The notes below the pieces were generated by a model. It worked only from the letters and a program-made list of their open reading frames with translations, did no database searches and had not been told where the DNA came from. From positions 1-64,000 of the forward strand of contig CAZRXG010000022.1 in NCBI GenBank assembly GCA_964603985.1: a stretch of 64,000 nucleotides of DNA, written 5' to 3'. The DNA comes from CAZRXG01 sp964603985. GTDB taxonomy: Bacteria; Chloroflexota; Anaerolineae; Aggregatilineales; UBA3940. Positions within the stretch are counted from its first letter, which is position 1. Every line of letters starts with the position of its first letter. Positions 35,551 through 44,025 of the stretch are shown piece after piece. The position numbers were made by a program, and so were the translations under genes.

Positions 35551-35624
35551 CTGTCGCGCCTCACCGCGCGTGTGAGGCAGGCGGTAAGCCGCCGCCTGTC
35601 GCGCCGGTCACGGTGAGGTGGAGG
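35551..35624. repeat. Cluster of short dyads and a direct repeat before asnB
   Basis: GCCTCAC (35558-35564) / GTGAGGC (35572-35578) forms a 7-bp stem, then GGCGG (35580-35584) / CCGCC (35589-35593). CTGTCGCGCC occurs at 35551 and again at 35596, flanking both stems. No T run follows. Could be a REP-like element or an RNA hairpin pair in the asnB leader. Confidence 0.4.
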
Positions 35625-35636
35625 TAATCCCGGTCT

Positions 35637-37592
35637 ATGTGTGGTATCGCAGGTATCGTTAGTATGGGCGACGCGCCCCCGGTCGATGAGCGGCTGGTGC
35701 GGCGCATGGCCGACGTGATCGCCCATCGCGGGCCGGACGACGCGGGCATCTACGTCTCACCCGACGGACGGGCTGCCCTTGCCAACCGGCGGCTGGCCAT
35801 CATCGACCTCTCACCTGCCGGGCACCAGCCCATGTCCGTCGCCGACGGCACGCTGTGGATCGTCCACAACGGCGAGGTCTATAACTTCGCCGATCACCGC
35901 CCTGCCCTCGAAGCCGGGGGACACGTCTTCCACTCCAGCAGCGACACCGAGGTCATCCTGCGTCTCTACCAGGAGCACGGCCCATCCACGCTCGATAAGC
36001 TGCGCGGCATGTTTGCCTTCGCCATCTGGGATGCGCGCAAAAACGAGCTTTTCCTGGCCCGCGACCGGATCGGCATCAAGCCGCTGTACTACACCTTCGC
36101 CGCCGGGCAGTTCATTTTCGCCTCGGAGATCAAGGCCATCCTCCAGCACCCCGCCGTCCCACGCGCGGTGGACGAGAAAGCGCTCTACCACTTCCTCTCC
36201 TTCCTGACCACGCCCGCCCCCACGACCCTCTTCAAGGGCATCTACAAGCTTCCGCCGGGACACCACGCCACGCTGAACGCCGACGGCGACCTGCGCATCG
36301 TTGAGTACTGGGACATCTTCGACGACGCCCAACCGCACCCCGGCTGGACGCCCCAACAGTACGGCGAGGCGCTGGTCGCCGAGCTGCGTGAGTCGATCCG
36401 GCTGCGTATGGTCAGCGACGTGCCCTTCGGCGTGTTTCTCAGCGGCGGCATCGATTCCAGCGCCAACGTCGCCTTGATGGCCGAACAGATGGATCGCCCC
36501 GTGCAGACCTTCAGCATCGGCTACGCCGGGCAGGAGCGCTACAACGAGTTCCGGCACGCCCGGTTCGCCGCCGGGCATTTTGGGGCCGATCACCACGAGG
36601 TCGTGATCGACGAGGACGACCTGGTTAATTTCCTGCCGGGGCTGGTCTACCACCAGGACGAGCCAATCGCCGACCCGGTGTGCGTCCCCATCTACTACGT
36701 CTCAAAGCTGGCCCGCGAGTCGGGCACCATTGTCATCCAGGTCGGCGAGGGGGCCGACGAGTTATTCGCCGGGTACACCCACTGGCTGGACATCCTGCGC
36801 CTCTATCACGGCGCATGGCGGGCCTTTACACGGATGCCCACCTCTTTCCGACGGCTGGCGCTGTCCGCCGCGCCGCTGAGCCGCGACTCGATCCGCTACG
36901 AGTTCATCCGCCGCGCGACGTTCGGCGAGGAGTTATTCTGGGGCGGCGCGGAGGCCTTCGGCGAGGCGCGCAAAAACCGCCTGATCAGTGCCGGGCTGCG
37001 CGCGCGCCTCGACGGTCTCTCCTCGTGGGAGGTGATCCGGCCCTACCGCCAACGCTTCGAGGAGCGCAGCCGGGACACGACCGCCGACGGCGTGGGCGAC
37101 TACGTCAACTGGATGGCCTATCTCGACCTGCGCCTGCGCCTGCCGGAACTGCTGCTGATGCGCGTCGATAAGATGTCGATGGCCACCAGCATCGAGTCGC
37201 GCGTTCCCTTCCTCGATCACGTCTTCGTCGGTCTGGCAATGTGCATCCCGGAGTGCGCCAAGCTCGACGGGCGCACGACCAAGTCCCTCTTCAAGCGGGC
37301 CATGCGCGGTATTCTCCCCGACGAGATCATCGACCGTCCCAAGCAGGGCTTCGCCGTGCCGGTTGACGAGTGGCTGCGAACCCGCCTGGGCGGCGTCATG
37401 CGTCGCAAGCTGGCCGACTTCGCGGCCCGCACCGACTATTTCAACCCGGCTGCCGTCAGCGCCATGATCGAGCGCAACGACTACCTGACCTGGTACCTGC
37501 TCAACTTCGCGCTGTGGCACGAACTGTGGATCGAGGGCCGCGTGGCGGACGGTGTGCCCTCGCTGGCAGCGCTGGGGCTGGCAGAGGAGTAA
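35637..37592 (+). CDS. asnB: Asparagine synthase (glutamine-hydrolysing) family
   Basis: 651 aa. The N-terminal Ntn glutaminase domain begins MCGIAGIVS with Cys2 as nucleophile. The synthase domain has the PP-loop FGVFLSGGIDSSANVALM (about 263-280) and the later GEGADELFAGY. It uses glutamine and ATP to amidate aspartate or, in surface polysaccharide loci, often a uronic acid or other carboxylate. The neighbouring UDP-sugar dehydrogenase makes the second option attractive, but this is inference. GGAGG lies about 12 nt upstream of the ATG, after the dyad cluster. Confidence 0.9.
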   Translation: MCGIAGIVSMGDAPPVDERLVRRMADVIAHRGPDDAGIYVSPDGRAALANRRLAIIDLSPAGHQPMSVADGTLWIVHNGEVYNFADHRPALEAGGHVFHSSSDTEVILRLYQEHGPSTLDKLRGMFAFAIWDARKNELFLARDRIGIKPLYYTFAAGQFIFASEIKAILQHPAVPRAVDEKALYHFLSFLTTPAPTTLFKGIYKLPPGHHATLNADGDLRIVEYWDIFDDAQPHPGWTPQQYGEALVAELRESIRLRMVSDVPFGVFLSGGIDSSANVALMAEQMDRPVQTFSIGYAGQERYNEFRHARFAAGHFGADHHEVVIDEDDLVNFLPGLVYHQDEPIADPVCVPIYYVSKLARESGTIVIQVGEGADELFAGYTHWLDILRLYHGAWRAFTRMPTSFRRLALSAAPLSRDSIRYEFIRRATFGEELFWGGAEAFGEARKNRLISAGLRARLDGLSSWEVIRPYRQRFEERSRDTTADGVGDYVNWMAYLDLRLRLPELLLMRVDKMSMATSIESRVPFLDHVFVGLAMCIPECAKLDGRTTKSLFKRAMRGILPDEIIDRPKQGFAVPVDEWLRTRLGGVMRRKLADFAARTDYFNPAAVSAMIERNDYLTWYLLNFALWHELWIEGRVADGVPSLAALGLAEE

Positions 37593-37610
37593 GAAAGGGA
37601 TTTTGAGGAG

Positions 37611-38792
37611 TTGTCCGGTTCCACTTCAAACAGGTCACCCAGAACCACCGACCACCCCGTCACGCGCATACCGGCCCCCTCCAGGCGGCGCCATTCGCTG
37701 CCTGCCTGGGTTTTCGCCGCCGTTCTGATCGTTCTCCTGCTGATCGGGCTGCTCATGCTGCTCGGGAGGCAGCGCGAAGAGGAGCCTCCCCACCGCGAGA
37801 TCCCCCTCGCCCAGATCGAGGTGGTGACGGCCACCTGGGAGCCGACTCCCGTCCTGCCGCTTGAGTACATCCTGGCGCTGTCGGCCACGCCCCCCTACAC
37901 CCCCACTCACGTCCTGGGCGGCGAAGCACCTGCCTTTGCCTCCGCGACGCCTGCCTTCAGCCTGGCGACCAGCCGCATCGTCTTCGTCTGCTACCAGGAC
38001 GACTCTGATGAGATCTGCTCGATGAACGCCGACGGCTCCGACCTCCGGCGGCTGACCTACCAGCCGGGCACCGACTGGTATCCCTCCTTCTCGCCCGACA
38101 TGGCAACCATCGTCTTTTCGTCGCAGCATGGTGGTGGCCGGTTCGACATCTACCTCATGAACGTCGACGGCAGCAACGTCCGCCGCCTGACCAGCGATCA
38201 CGGCGATAACTACGCCCCCTCCTTCTCCCCCGACGGAAACTGGCTCGTCTTCACCTCCGAGTACGGCGAGGAGGGTGACCAGAACATCTGGCTGATGGCG
38301 GCAGACGGCTCCTACCTGACCCAGCTCACCTTCCACCCTGCCGACGACATCGATCCCATGTGGTCGCCCGACGGGCGGCAGATCTCCTTTGCCTCCAACC
38401 GGGACGGCACTACCGAGTTGTTCGTGATGAACGCCGACGGCACCAACGTCCGCCAGGTCACGTCCGGCGTGAACATCGGCGGGCGCAACGACTGGTCGCC
38501 CGATGGCCGCTTCCTGACCTTTTACGCCGGGCCGCCCGGTGATAAGAACATCTACCTGGTCGAGTTCGCCTGTGCCGCCATCGAGGGCGGCTGCGGCCCC
38601 GACCGGCTGCGCCAGCTCACCGACGGCGGCAACAACAAGGGGCCGTCTTTCTCCCCTGACGGCCAATGGATCGCCTACGCCTCTTCACTTGGCGGCGACA
38701 ACGAGATTTTCATCGTCCGGGTGGACGGCTCCGAGGTGCGGCAGCTTACCTTCAACCTGAGCGCCGACTGGCAGCCCCGCTGGCGGCCCTGA
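37611..38792 (+). CDS. TolB-like WD40/PD40 beta-propeller protein, membrane-anchored
   Basis: 393 aa. A basic N-terminus and one TM helix (AWVFAAVLIVLLLIGLLMLLG) are followed by a Pro/Thr-rich spacer and about six PD40 repeats of the form I-x-F-x-S...G..ExF.MNADGS..RRLT...D..PSFSPDG, starting near residue 122. TolB-type propellers usually bind partner proteins or glycans in the envelope. TTG start at 37611 with AAAGGGA upstream. Located at the end of the polysaccharide gene run. Confidence 0.85.
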   Translation: MSGSTSNRSPRTTDHPVTRIPAPSRRRHSLPAWVFAAVLIVLLLIGLLMLLGRQREEEPPHREIPLAQIEVVTATWEPTPVLPLEYILALSATPPYTPTHVLGGEAPAFASATPAFSLATSRIVFVCYQDDSDEICSMNADGSDLRRLTYQPGTDWYPSFSPDMATIVFSSQHGGGRFDIYLMNVDGSNVRRLTSDHGDNYAPSFSPDGNWLVFTSEYGEEGDQNIWLMAADGSYLTQLTFHPADDIDPMWSPDGRQISFASNRDGTTELFVMNADGTNVRQVTSGVNIGGRNDWSPDGRFLTFYAGPPGDKNIYLVEFACAAIEGGCGPDRLRQLTDGGNNKGPSFSPDGQWIAYASSLGGDNEIFIVRVDGSEVRQLTFNLSADWQPRWRP

Positions 38793-38799
38793 TCGACTT

Positions 38800-41370
38800 T
38801 CAGAAGACGGGGGCGTCCTCAGGCTCCTCACCGGTCATCGCCTCAAGCAGCCTGATCGTCAGCTTCTTCGTATCTGCCCCCACCTCGCCCACCGGCCCGA
38901 CGCAGGCCGGGCAGCCTTCCGCGCAGCGGCAGTCGCGCACCATCTCAAGCGCGCTCGACAACAACTCGTCGTGCAGGTCGTACAGCCGGTCCGATAAGCC
39001 CAATCCCCCCGGCGCGTGGTCGTAAACCGTGATGGTCGGCGCTTTGCTGTACGCCGAACGCTGCTCCGCCACCACGCCAATGTCGTTCGGCGAGCACATC
39101 AGGAAGAGCGTGGCCAGGTTGTGCAGGGCGTTCGCCAGCCCGCCCAACGCGCTGCGCGTGCTGCGCGCGCTCTCGACCGCCCGGTGGCAGGCCCGACACA
39201 GCGTGACCAGGTTCTCCAGCCGGTTGGCCTCCACGTAAGCGTCGTTCTCGCCCGGAATGTAGCCAAAATCGCGGAAAGGTTGCACGTGGTGCACGTCGTG
39301 CTGCCGGTCCGACCGCTCCGGCGCGCCGCAGCGTGTACAGCAGTAGCCATCGCGGGCGCGTGCCCGGTCGCGCTGCTCGGCCCAGTTGGGGCCGTAATCG
39401 TTGGGGCGGAGCAGCACGTTCTCCGCCTCAAGCTGCGCGGTCAGGTCGGGCGTCAACGCGACCCAGTACGCCGTCGTCTCGAACTGCTGCGGCGGCAGGT
39501 CAATCTCCCCGAACCCCAGCGTCTCGTGCGTGTAGCGCCGGATGATGCGGTAGCCTGCCGCCTGGTGCGTCACCAACACCCGCCCGTAAGCCTTGACGCA
39601 GTCCCCTGTCAGCGCCGACTCGTGCTCCTCCTCGACCTGCACGCTCGTTATTGAGCTTGCACGGGTGTAATAATCAACCTCGGTGCGCCGGGCGTGCGCA
39701 ACCCCGTCCGCCCAGTCCAGCGCCTCGATCACGAACTGCTCCCCCTCGTGCAGGTAAACCGCCCCCTCGTAGACCAGGATCGGCGCGCTGGGCCGGTCTA
39801 CCTCACCGATCACGACCGGCTTCTCCCCGGAGCGATCCTGTACCACCACCGTGTCACTCGTGCCGGTGCGCAGGTTCACATCCCCGGCGGGGTACACGTC
39901 GGATACCCAGTGAAAGCTCCCTCGGCTGGCGTGAATCTCGCCGCCCCCCTCGGCCAGCAGCGCCAGCACGGCTTCGGCATCCTCAAACGCCCCGAACGAT
40001 TCTCCCGCCTCAAACGGCAGCTCGTACACCGCGCACCGCAGGTGATCGACCAGCATAGCCAGGTTGTCCGGGTTGATCAGCGCGTGCTCCGGCGGGCGTT
40101 CGAACAGGTAGCGCGGGTGGGCCACGATGTACTGGTCGAGCGGCGCGCCGGAGGCGACCAGCACCCCCACCGACACGTCTGCCCGCCGCCCGGCCCGCCC
40201 GAACTGCTGCCACGTGCTGGCAATCGTGCCCGGATACCCGGCCAGCACCGCCGCGCCCAGCGCCCCGATGTCCACCCCCAACTCAAGCGCATTCGTCGCC
40301 ACGACGCCCTGCACCGCCCCGCTCCGCAGCCCCCGCTCGATCTCCCGCCGTTCCAGCGGCAGGTAGCCGCCCCGGTAGCCGCGCACGCTGGCCGGGTCGC
40401 CTCCCGCCCCCTCGACCTCGTCGCGGATGTACCCCAGCAGCACCTCGGTCGTCAGCCGGGCGCGGGCGAAAACGATTGTCTGCACCTCCGCTGCCAGGAA
40501 GCGCCCCGCGAGCGCCCGTGCCTCCAGCGTGTAGCTGCGCCTCAGCCCCAGGTGCTCGTCAATCGTTGGTGGGTTATACAGGATGATGTGCTTCTCACCC
40601 TGCGGCGCGCCGTCCTCATCGATCAGCGTCACCGGCGCTTCGATCAGCCGCTCTGCCAGTTCAGCCGGGTTGGCAATGGTAGCGCTGGCGCAGACGAAGG
40701 TCGGCTGGCTGCCATAAAAGCGGCACACGCGCCGCAGCCGCCGGATCACGTTTGCCATGTGGCTGCCGAAGATGCCCCGGTAGGTGTGCAGTTCGTCCAG
40801 CACCACCAACTGTAGATTCTCGAAAAAGTCCACCCAACGCGGGTGGTAGGGCAGGATGCCGACATGCAGCATATCCGGGTTCGAGATGACGGCGCCCCCC
40901 GCCCGCCGGATGCGCGCCCGCTGGCCGGACGGCGTGTCACCGTCGTATACGTTGACCGCCACCGGAGCCGCCACCGGCGGCTCCGGCTCCAGCGCGGCCA
41001 GGATCTCGCCCAGCGCCGCGGCCTGATCCTGCGCCAGCGCCTTTGTCGGGAACAGGTACAGGGCCGTCGCGCGTGGATCTTGCAGCATCAGGTGCAGCGT
41101 CGGCAGGTGATAGGCCAGCGACTTGCCCGACGCTGTACCCGTCACCAGCGCGACGTTCTGCCCGCTCAGCGCCGCCTCGACGGCCTGCGCCTGGTGCGTG
41201 TAAAGCGGCGATAGCCCCAGGCGGCGCACCACGTCGATCAGGCGCCGGTCGAGCGCGGCGGGGAACTCGGCATAGCGGGCAGCGCGTGCGGGCAGCCGCT
41301 CCCACGCCGCGACGTTCTCCACAAAGCGCCGGTCCATGCGTAGCCGGTCGAGCAGGGTTGTCATGTCCAT
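38800..41370 (-). CDS. MrfA/YprA-like DExH helicase with inserted HNH domain
   Basis: 856 aa. N-terminal SF2 helicase: Q-type region LYTHQAQAVEAAL, Walker A TGTASGKSLAYHLP, DExH box VVLDELHTYRG and motif VI QQFGRAGRR. The C-terminal DUF1998/MZB region ends with the four-Cys cluster CRCAEGCPACVG near 811-824, as in B. subtilis MrfA, a repair helicase. Between them, around residues 670-735 (39170-39360), sits a canonical HNH nuclease motif: CTRC, DVHHVQPF, NRLENLVTLCRACH. I do not know this insertion in MrfA itself. Start ATG 41370; no strong ribosome binding site. Likely DNA repair; nuclease activity is inference. Confidence 0.88.
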   Translation of the reverse strand: MDMTTLLDRLRMDRRFVENVAAWERLPARAARYAEFPAALDRRLIDVVRRLGLSPLYTHQAQAVEAALSGQNVALVTGTASGKSLAYHLPTLHLMLQDPRATALYLFPTKALAQDQAAALGEILAALEPEPPVAAPVAVNVYDGDTPSGQRARIRRAGGAVISNPDMLHVGILPYHPRWVDFFENLQLVVLDELHTYRGIFGSHMANVIRRLRRVCRFYGSQPTFVCASATIANPAELAERLIEAPVTLIDEDGAPQGEKHIILYNPPTIDEHLGLRRSYTLEARALAGRFLAAEVQTIVFARARLTTEVLLGYIRDEVEGAGGDPASVRGYRGGYLPLERREIERGLRSGAVQGVVATNALELGVDIGALGAAVLAGYPGTIASTWQQFGRAGRRADVSVGVLVASGAPLDQYIVAHPRYLFERPPEHALINPDNLAMLVDHLRCAVYELPFEAGESFGAFEDAEAVLALLAEGGGEIHASRGSFHWVSDVYPAGDVNLRTGTSDTVVVQDRSGEKPVVIGEVDRPSAPILVYEGAVYLHEGEQFVIEALDWADGVAHARRTEVDYYTRASSITSVQVEEEHESALTGDCVKAYGRVLVTHQAAGYRIIRRYTHETLGFGEIDLPPQQFETTAYWVALTPDLTAQLEAENVLLRPNDYGPNWAEQRDRARARDGYCCTRCGAPERSDRQHDVHHVQPFRDFGYIPGENDAYVEANRLENLVTLCRACHRAVESARSTRSALGGLANALHNLATLFLMCSPNDIGVVAEQRSAYSKAPTITVYDHAPGGLGLSDRLYDLHDELLSSALEMVRDCRCAEGCPACVGPVGEVGADTKKLTIRLLEAMTGEEPEDAPVF

Positions 41371-41428
41371 ACCGGGGAGTATGCCAGCCAGAACGGATGT
41401 TTGCAAGGACAGCTTCGCACCAAATCGC

Positions 41429-41434
41429 TATAAT
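41429..41434 (+). promoter_or_regulatory. -10 element giving a probably leaderless mRNA
   Basis: Consensus TATAAT, preceded by GC, ends only 8 bp before the ATG at 41443, so transcription should start at or next to the start codon. No Shine-Dalgarno is present and no convincing -35 is seen. Confidence 0.5.
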
Positions 41435-41442
41435 TGCCCCCC

Positions 41443-42585
41443 ATGACCGCCCCTCTGCATGTTGCATTGAACGCCCACCTGCTCTCAGGCGAGGCGTCCT
41501 ACCGTAGCGCCGGGATTCACGGGTACCTGTTCAACACACTGGCCCACCTCCCCGACGTTGACCCCGGCATTGCCTACACCGTCTTTGTCGGTGCGGGCCA
41601 GCTTCCTGAGCGTGCAGAGTGGGCCGTGCGCCGCTCCCGCCTCCCGACGCGCAGCCCGGTGCTGCGCATCCTGTGGGAGCAGGCGTGCGCGCCGCTTGAG
41701 CTTGCCGGGGTGCGCCCCGACCTGCTGCACGGCATGGGCTTCGCCGTTCCTCTGCTGTGGCCCGGCCCCTCCGTCGTCACCATCTTCGACCTGAGCTTTC
41801 TGCGCTTCCCGGAGTATCTTGGCGCTGGCCGCCGCCTCTATCTGCGGCTGATCACCCGCCTCTCGACCCGCCGCGCCCGCCGCGTGATCGCCATCTCCGA
41901 GAGCGGCAAAGCCGAGATCGGCGCTCTGCTGGGCGTGCCCGATTCGCAGATCGACGTGGCCGTGCCCGGTGTGCGCCCCGATTTTCGCCCTCTGCCCCCC
42001 GACCGGGTCTCCGACACCCGGCGGCGGCTCCAACTGCCGGAGCGCTACATCCTCTACGTTGGCACGCTGGAGCCGCGCAAAAACCTCGCGACGCTGCTGC
42101 GCGCCTACGCCCGCCTGCCCAGGCGCGGCGCGGTGAAGCTGGTGCTCGTCGGCAGCAGGGGCTGGCAGGCCGGGACCATCTTCGCTCTGATCGAGGAACT
42201 GGGCCTGGCTCAGGACGTTATCACACCGGGTTACGTTACGGGCGAGAACCTTCCGATGTGGTACAATCCTGCGGAAGTGTTTGTTTACCCATCTGTCTAC
42301 GAAGGCTTTGGGCTGCCTTTGCTGGAAGCGATGGCCTGCGGTGTCCCCGTGATCGCGTCAGACACCACTTCCCTACCGGAGGCCGTCGGCCCCGGTGGGC
42401 TACTGCTTCCACCGACGGACGTGGATGCCTGGGCCGGGGCCTTGTCGAATCTGCTTGACGACCCCACAGCCCGCGCCGCGCAGGCGGAACGTGGCCTGAA
42501 GTGGACAGCGGGATTCACCTGGGAGAATACTGCCCGGCAGACAGCGGCCGCCTACCGCAAGGCTCTGCCCGGTTTTGGAACATGA
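41443..42585 (+). CDS. Glycosyltransferase family 4 (3)
   Basis: 380 aa GT-B enzyme of the mannosyl/rhamnosyl type. N-terminal HVALNAHLLSGEASYRSAGIHGYLFNTLAHL, ERYILYVGTLEPRKNLATLLRAYARL in the donor domain, and the EX7E motif in VYEGFGLPLLEAMACGVPVIASDTTSLPEAVGPGGLL, all standard GT4 signatures. Divergent from the helicase gene, and probably translated from a leaderless mRNA. It is directly followed by the sugar-phosphate transferase that starts such glycans. Confidence 0.92.
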   Translation: MTAPLHVALNAHLLSGEASYRSAGIHGYLFNTLAHLPDVDPGIAYTVFVGAGQLPERAEWAVRRSRLPTRSPVLRILWEQACAPLELAGVRPDLLHGMGFAVPLLWPGPSVVTIFDLSFLRFPEYLGAGRRLYLRLITRLSTRRARRVIAISESGKAEIGALLGVPDSQIDVAVPGVRPDFRPLPPDRVSDTRRRLQLPERYILYVGTLEPRKNLATLLRAYARLPRRGAVKLVLVGSRGWQAGTIFALIEELGLAQDVITPGYVTGENLPMWYNPAEVFVYPSVYEGFGLPLLEAMACGVPVIASDTTSLPEAVGPGGLLLPPTDVDAWAGALSNLLDDPTARAAQAERGLKWTAGFTWENTARQTAAAYRKALPGFGT

Positions 42586-42593
42586 GGGAATTC

Positions 42594-44024
42594 ATGTCAC
42601 GCAAACAGGCTGCGAGCGTCGCAGTCCTTGCTCTGGACATTGTCCTCATCAATCTGGCTTTTTGGTTTGCGTACGTCATACGCTATCAGCTTGGATTCCC
42701 CTATCGGGTTGATCAACGTTTCTACGCACCTTTTTCGACTTTTATCCCCTTCGCTGCTCTTCTGACGCTCCTGTGTCTGATCGCTTACCGCATTGACGGG
42801 CTGTACGAGCGTCGCCGGGGCTGGCGTCTGTTCGACGACATTTACCGCCTGTCCAACGACACGATGACCAGCATCGTCATCATCATGGCTATCACTTTCT
42901 TCGTGCAGCCGTTGTACTACTCACGTGGTATGCTGCTGCTTGCGGGTGTCATTGTCGTTGCCCTCCTGGGGACGGCCCGCATCGCCCGGTACCTGATTGA
43001 GGCCGGGTTGAGGCGGCGTGGGATCGGCGTCGAGCGCGTCCTGATCGTGGGGGCCGGCGAAGTCGGGCGCGCCGTCATGCGCAGCATCCTGGCCGACCCA
43101 TCGCTGGGCTACCAGATCGTCGGCTACGTCGACGACGACCCCTCGAAGGGCCAGAGTGAGCTGGGCCGAATCAAGGGTCTGGGCGACGTGGAGCGCATCA
43201 GGCAGATCATCCCCGCCCAGAACATCGCCGAGGTGATCGTCACCCTACCCTGGATGTACCATCGCAAGATCATGCAGATCGTCGAGGAGTGCGAGCGCGA
43301 GAACGTGCGTGTACGCGTCGTGCCCGACGTGTTCCAGCAGCGCATGCACCGCCTCGACCTGGAGAGCCTGAACGGCATCCCCCTTATCGGGCTGGGCCCG
43401 ACCAGGATGAGTTCGGGCGCTATGCTGATCAAGCGCATGATGGATCTCTCCCTCACCATCCTGGCTCTGCCCTTGCTGGCCGTCGTGTATGTGGGCCTGG
43501 CCATCGCCATCAAACTCGACTCGCCGGGGCCTGTGATCTTCACCCAGCAGCGCGTTGGCCGGAATGGCCGGGAATTTGACGTATACAAGTTCCGCTCCAT
43601 GGTCGAGGGCGCTGAGGAGATGCAGGCTGAGTTGACCGACCTCAACGAAGCCGACGGCCCCCTCTTCAAGATCAAGAGCGGCGAGGGCGACCCGCGCGTG
43701 ACCCGTGTCGGGCGTTTTATTCGCCGCAACAGCATCGACGAGCTGCCGCAACTGATCAACGTCCTGCGCGGTGAGATGAGCTGGATCGGGCCGCGCCCCG
43801 GTACACCGGAGGAGGTTGTCCAGTACAAATCCTGGCAGCGCAAACGCCTCAGCGTCAAGCCTGGCATGACCGGCCTGTGGCAGGTCAGCGGGCGCAGCGA
43901 AATTCCCTTTGACGAAATGTGCCTGCTTGACATCTTTTACATCGAGAACTGGTCGTTGGACCTGGATATTCGGATTCTGTTACGCACGATCCCGCGTGTC
44001 CTGTTTGCCAGTGGAGCTTATTAA
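42594..44024 (+). CDS. Polyprenyl-phosphate sugar phosphotransferase (WbaP type)
   Basis: 476 aa initiating transferase that moves a sugar-1-phosphate onto undecaprenyl phosphate. Four or five N-terminal TM helices, a CoA-binding-like Rossmann region (VLIVGAGEVGRAVMRSIL), then the catalytic C-terminal domain: KRMMDLSLTILALPLL membrane hairpin, FTQQRVGRNGREFDVYKFRSM, RVTRVGRFIRRNSIDELPQLINVLRGEMSWIGPRP. ATG 42594 has GAGGGA just upstream; ATG 42582 overlaps the previous stop and is an alternative. It defines the locus as lipid-linked polysaccharide assembly. Confidence 0.93.
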   Translation: MSRKQAASVAVLALDIVLINLAFWFAYVIRYQLGFPYRVDQRFYAPFSTFIPFAALLTLLCLIAYRIDGLYERRRGWRLFDDIYRLSNDTMTSIVIIMAITFFVQPLYYSRGMLLLAGVIVVALLGTARIARYLIEAGLRRRGIGVERVLIVGAGEVGRAVMRSILADPSLGYQIVGYVDDDPSKGQSELGRIKGLGDVERIRQIIPAQNIAEVIVTLPWMYHRKIMQIVEECERENVRVRVVPDVFQQRMHRLDLESLNGIPLIGLGPTRMSSGAMLIKRMMDLSLTILALPLLAVVYVGLAIAIKLDSPGPVIFTQQRVGRNGREFDVYKFRSMVEGAEEMQAELTDLNEADGPLFKIKSGEGDPRVTRVGRFIRRNSIDELPQLINVLRGEMSWIGPRPGTPEEVVQYKSWQRKRLSVKPGMTGLWQVSGRSEIPFDEMCLLDIFYIENWSLDLDIRILLRTIPRVLFASGAY

Positions 44025-44025
44025 T

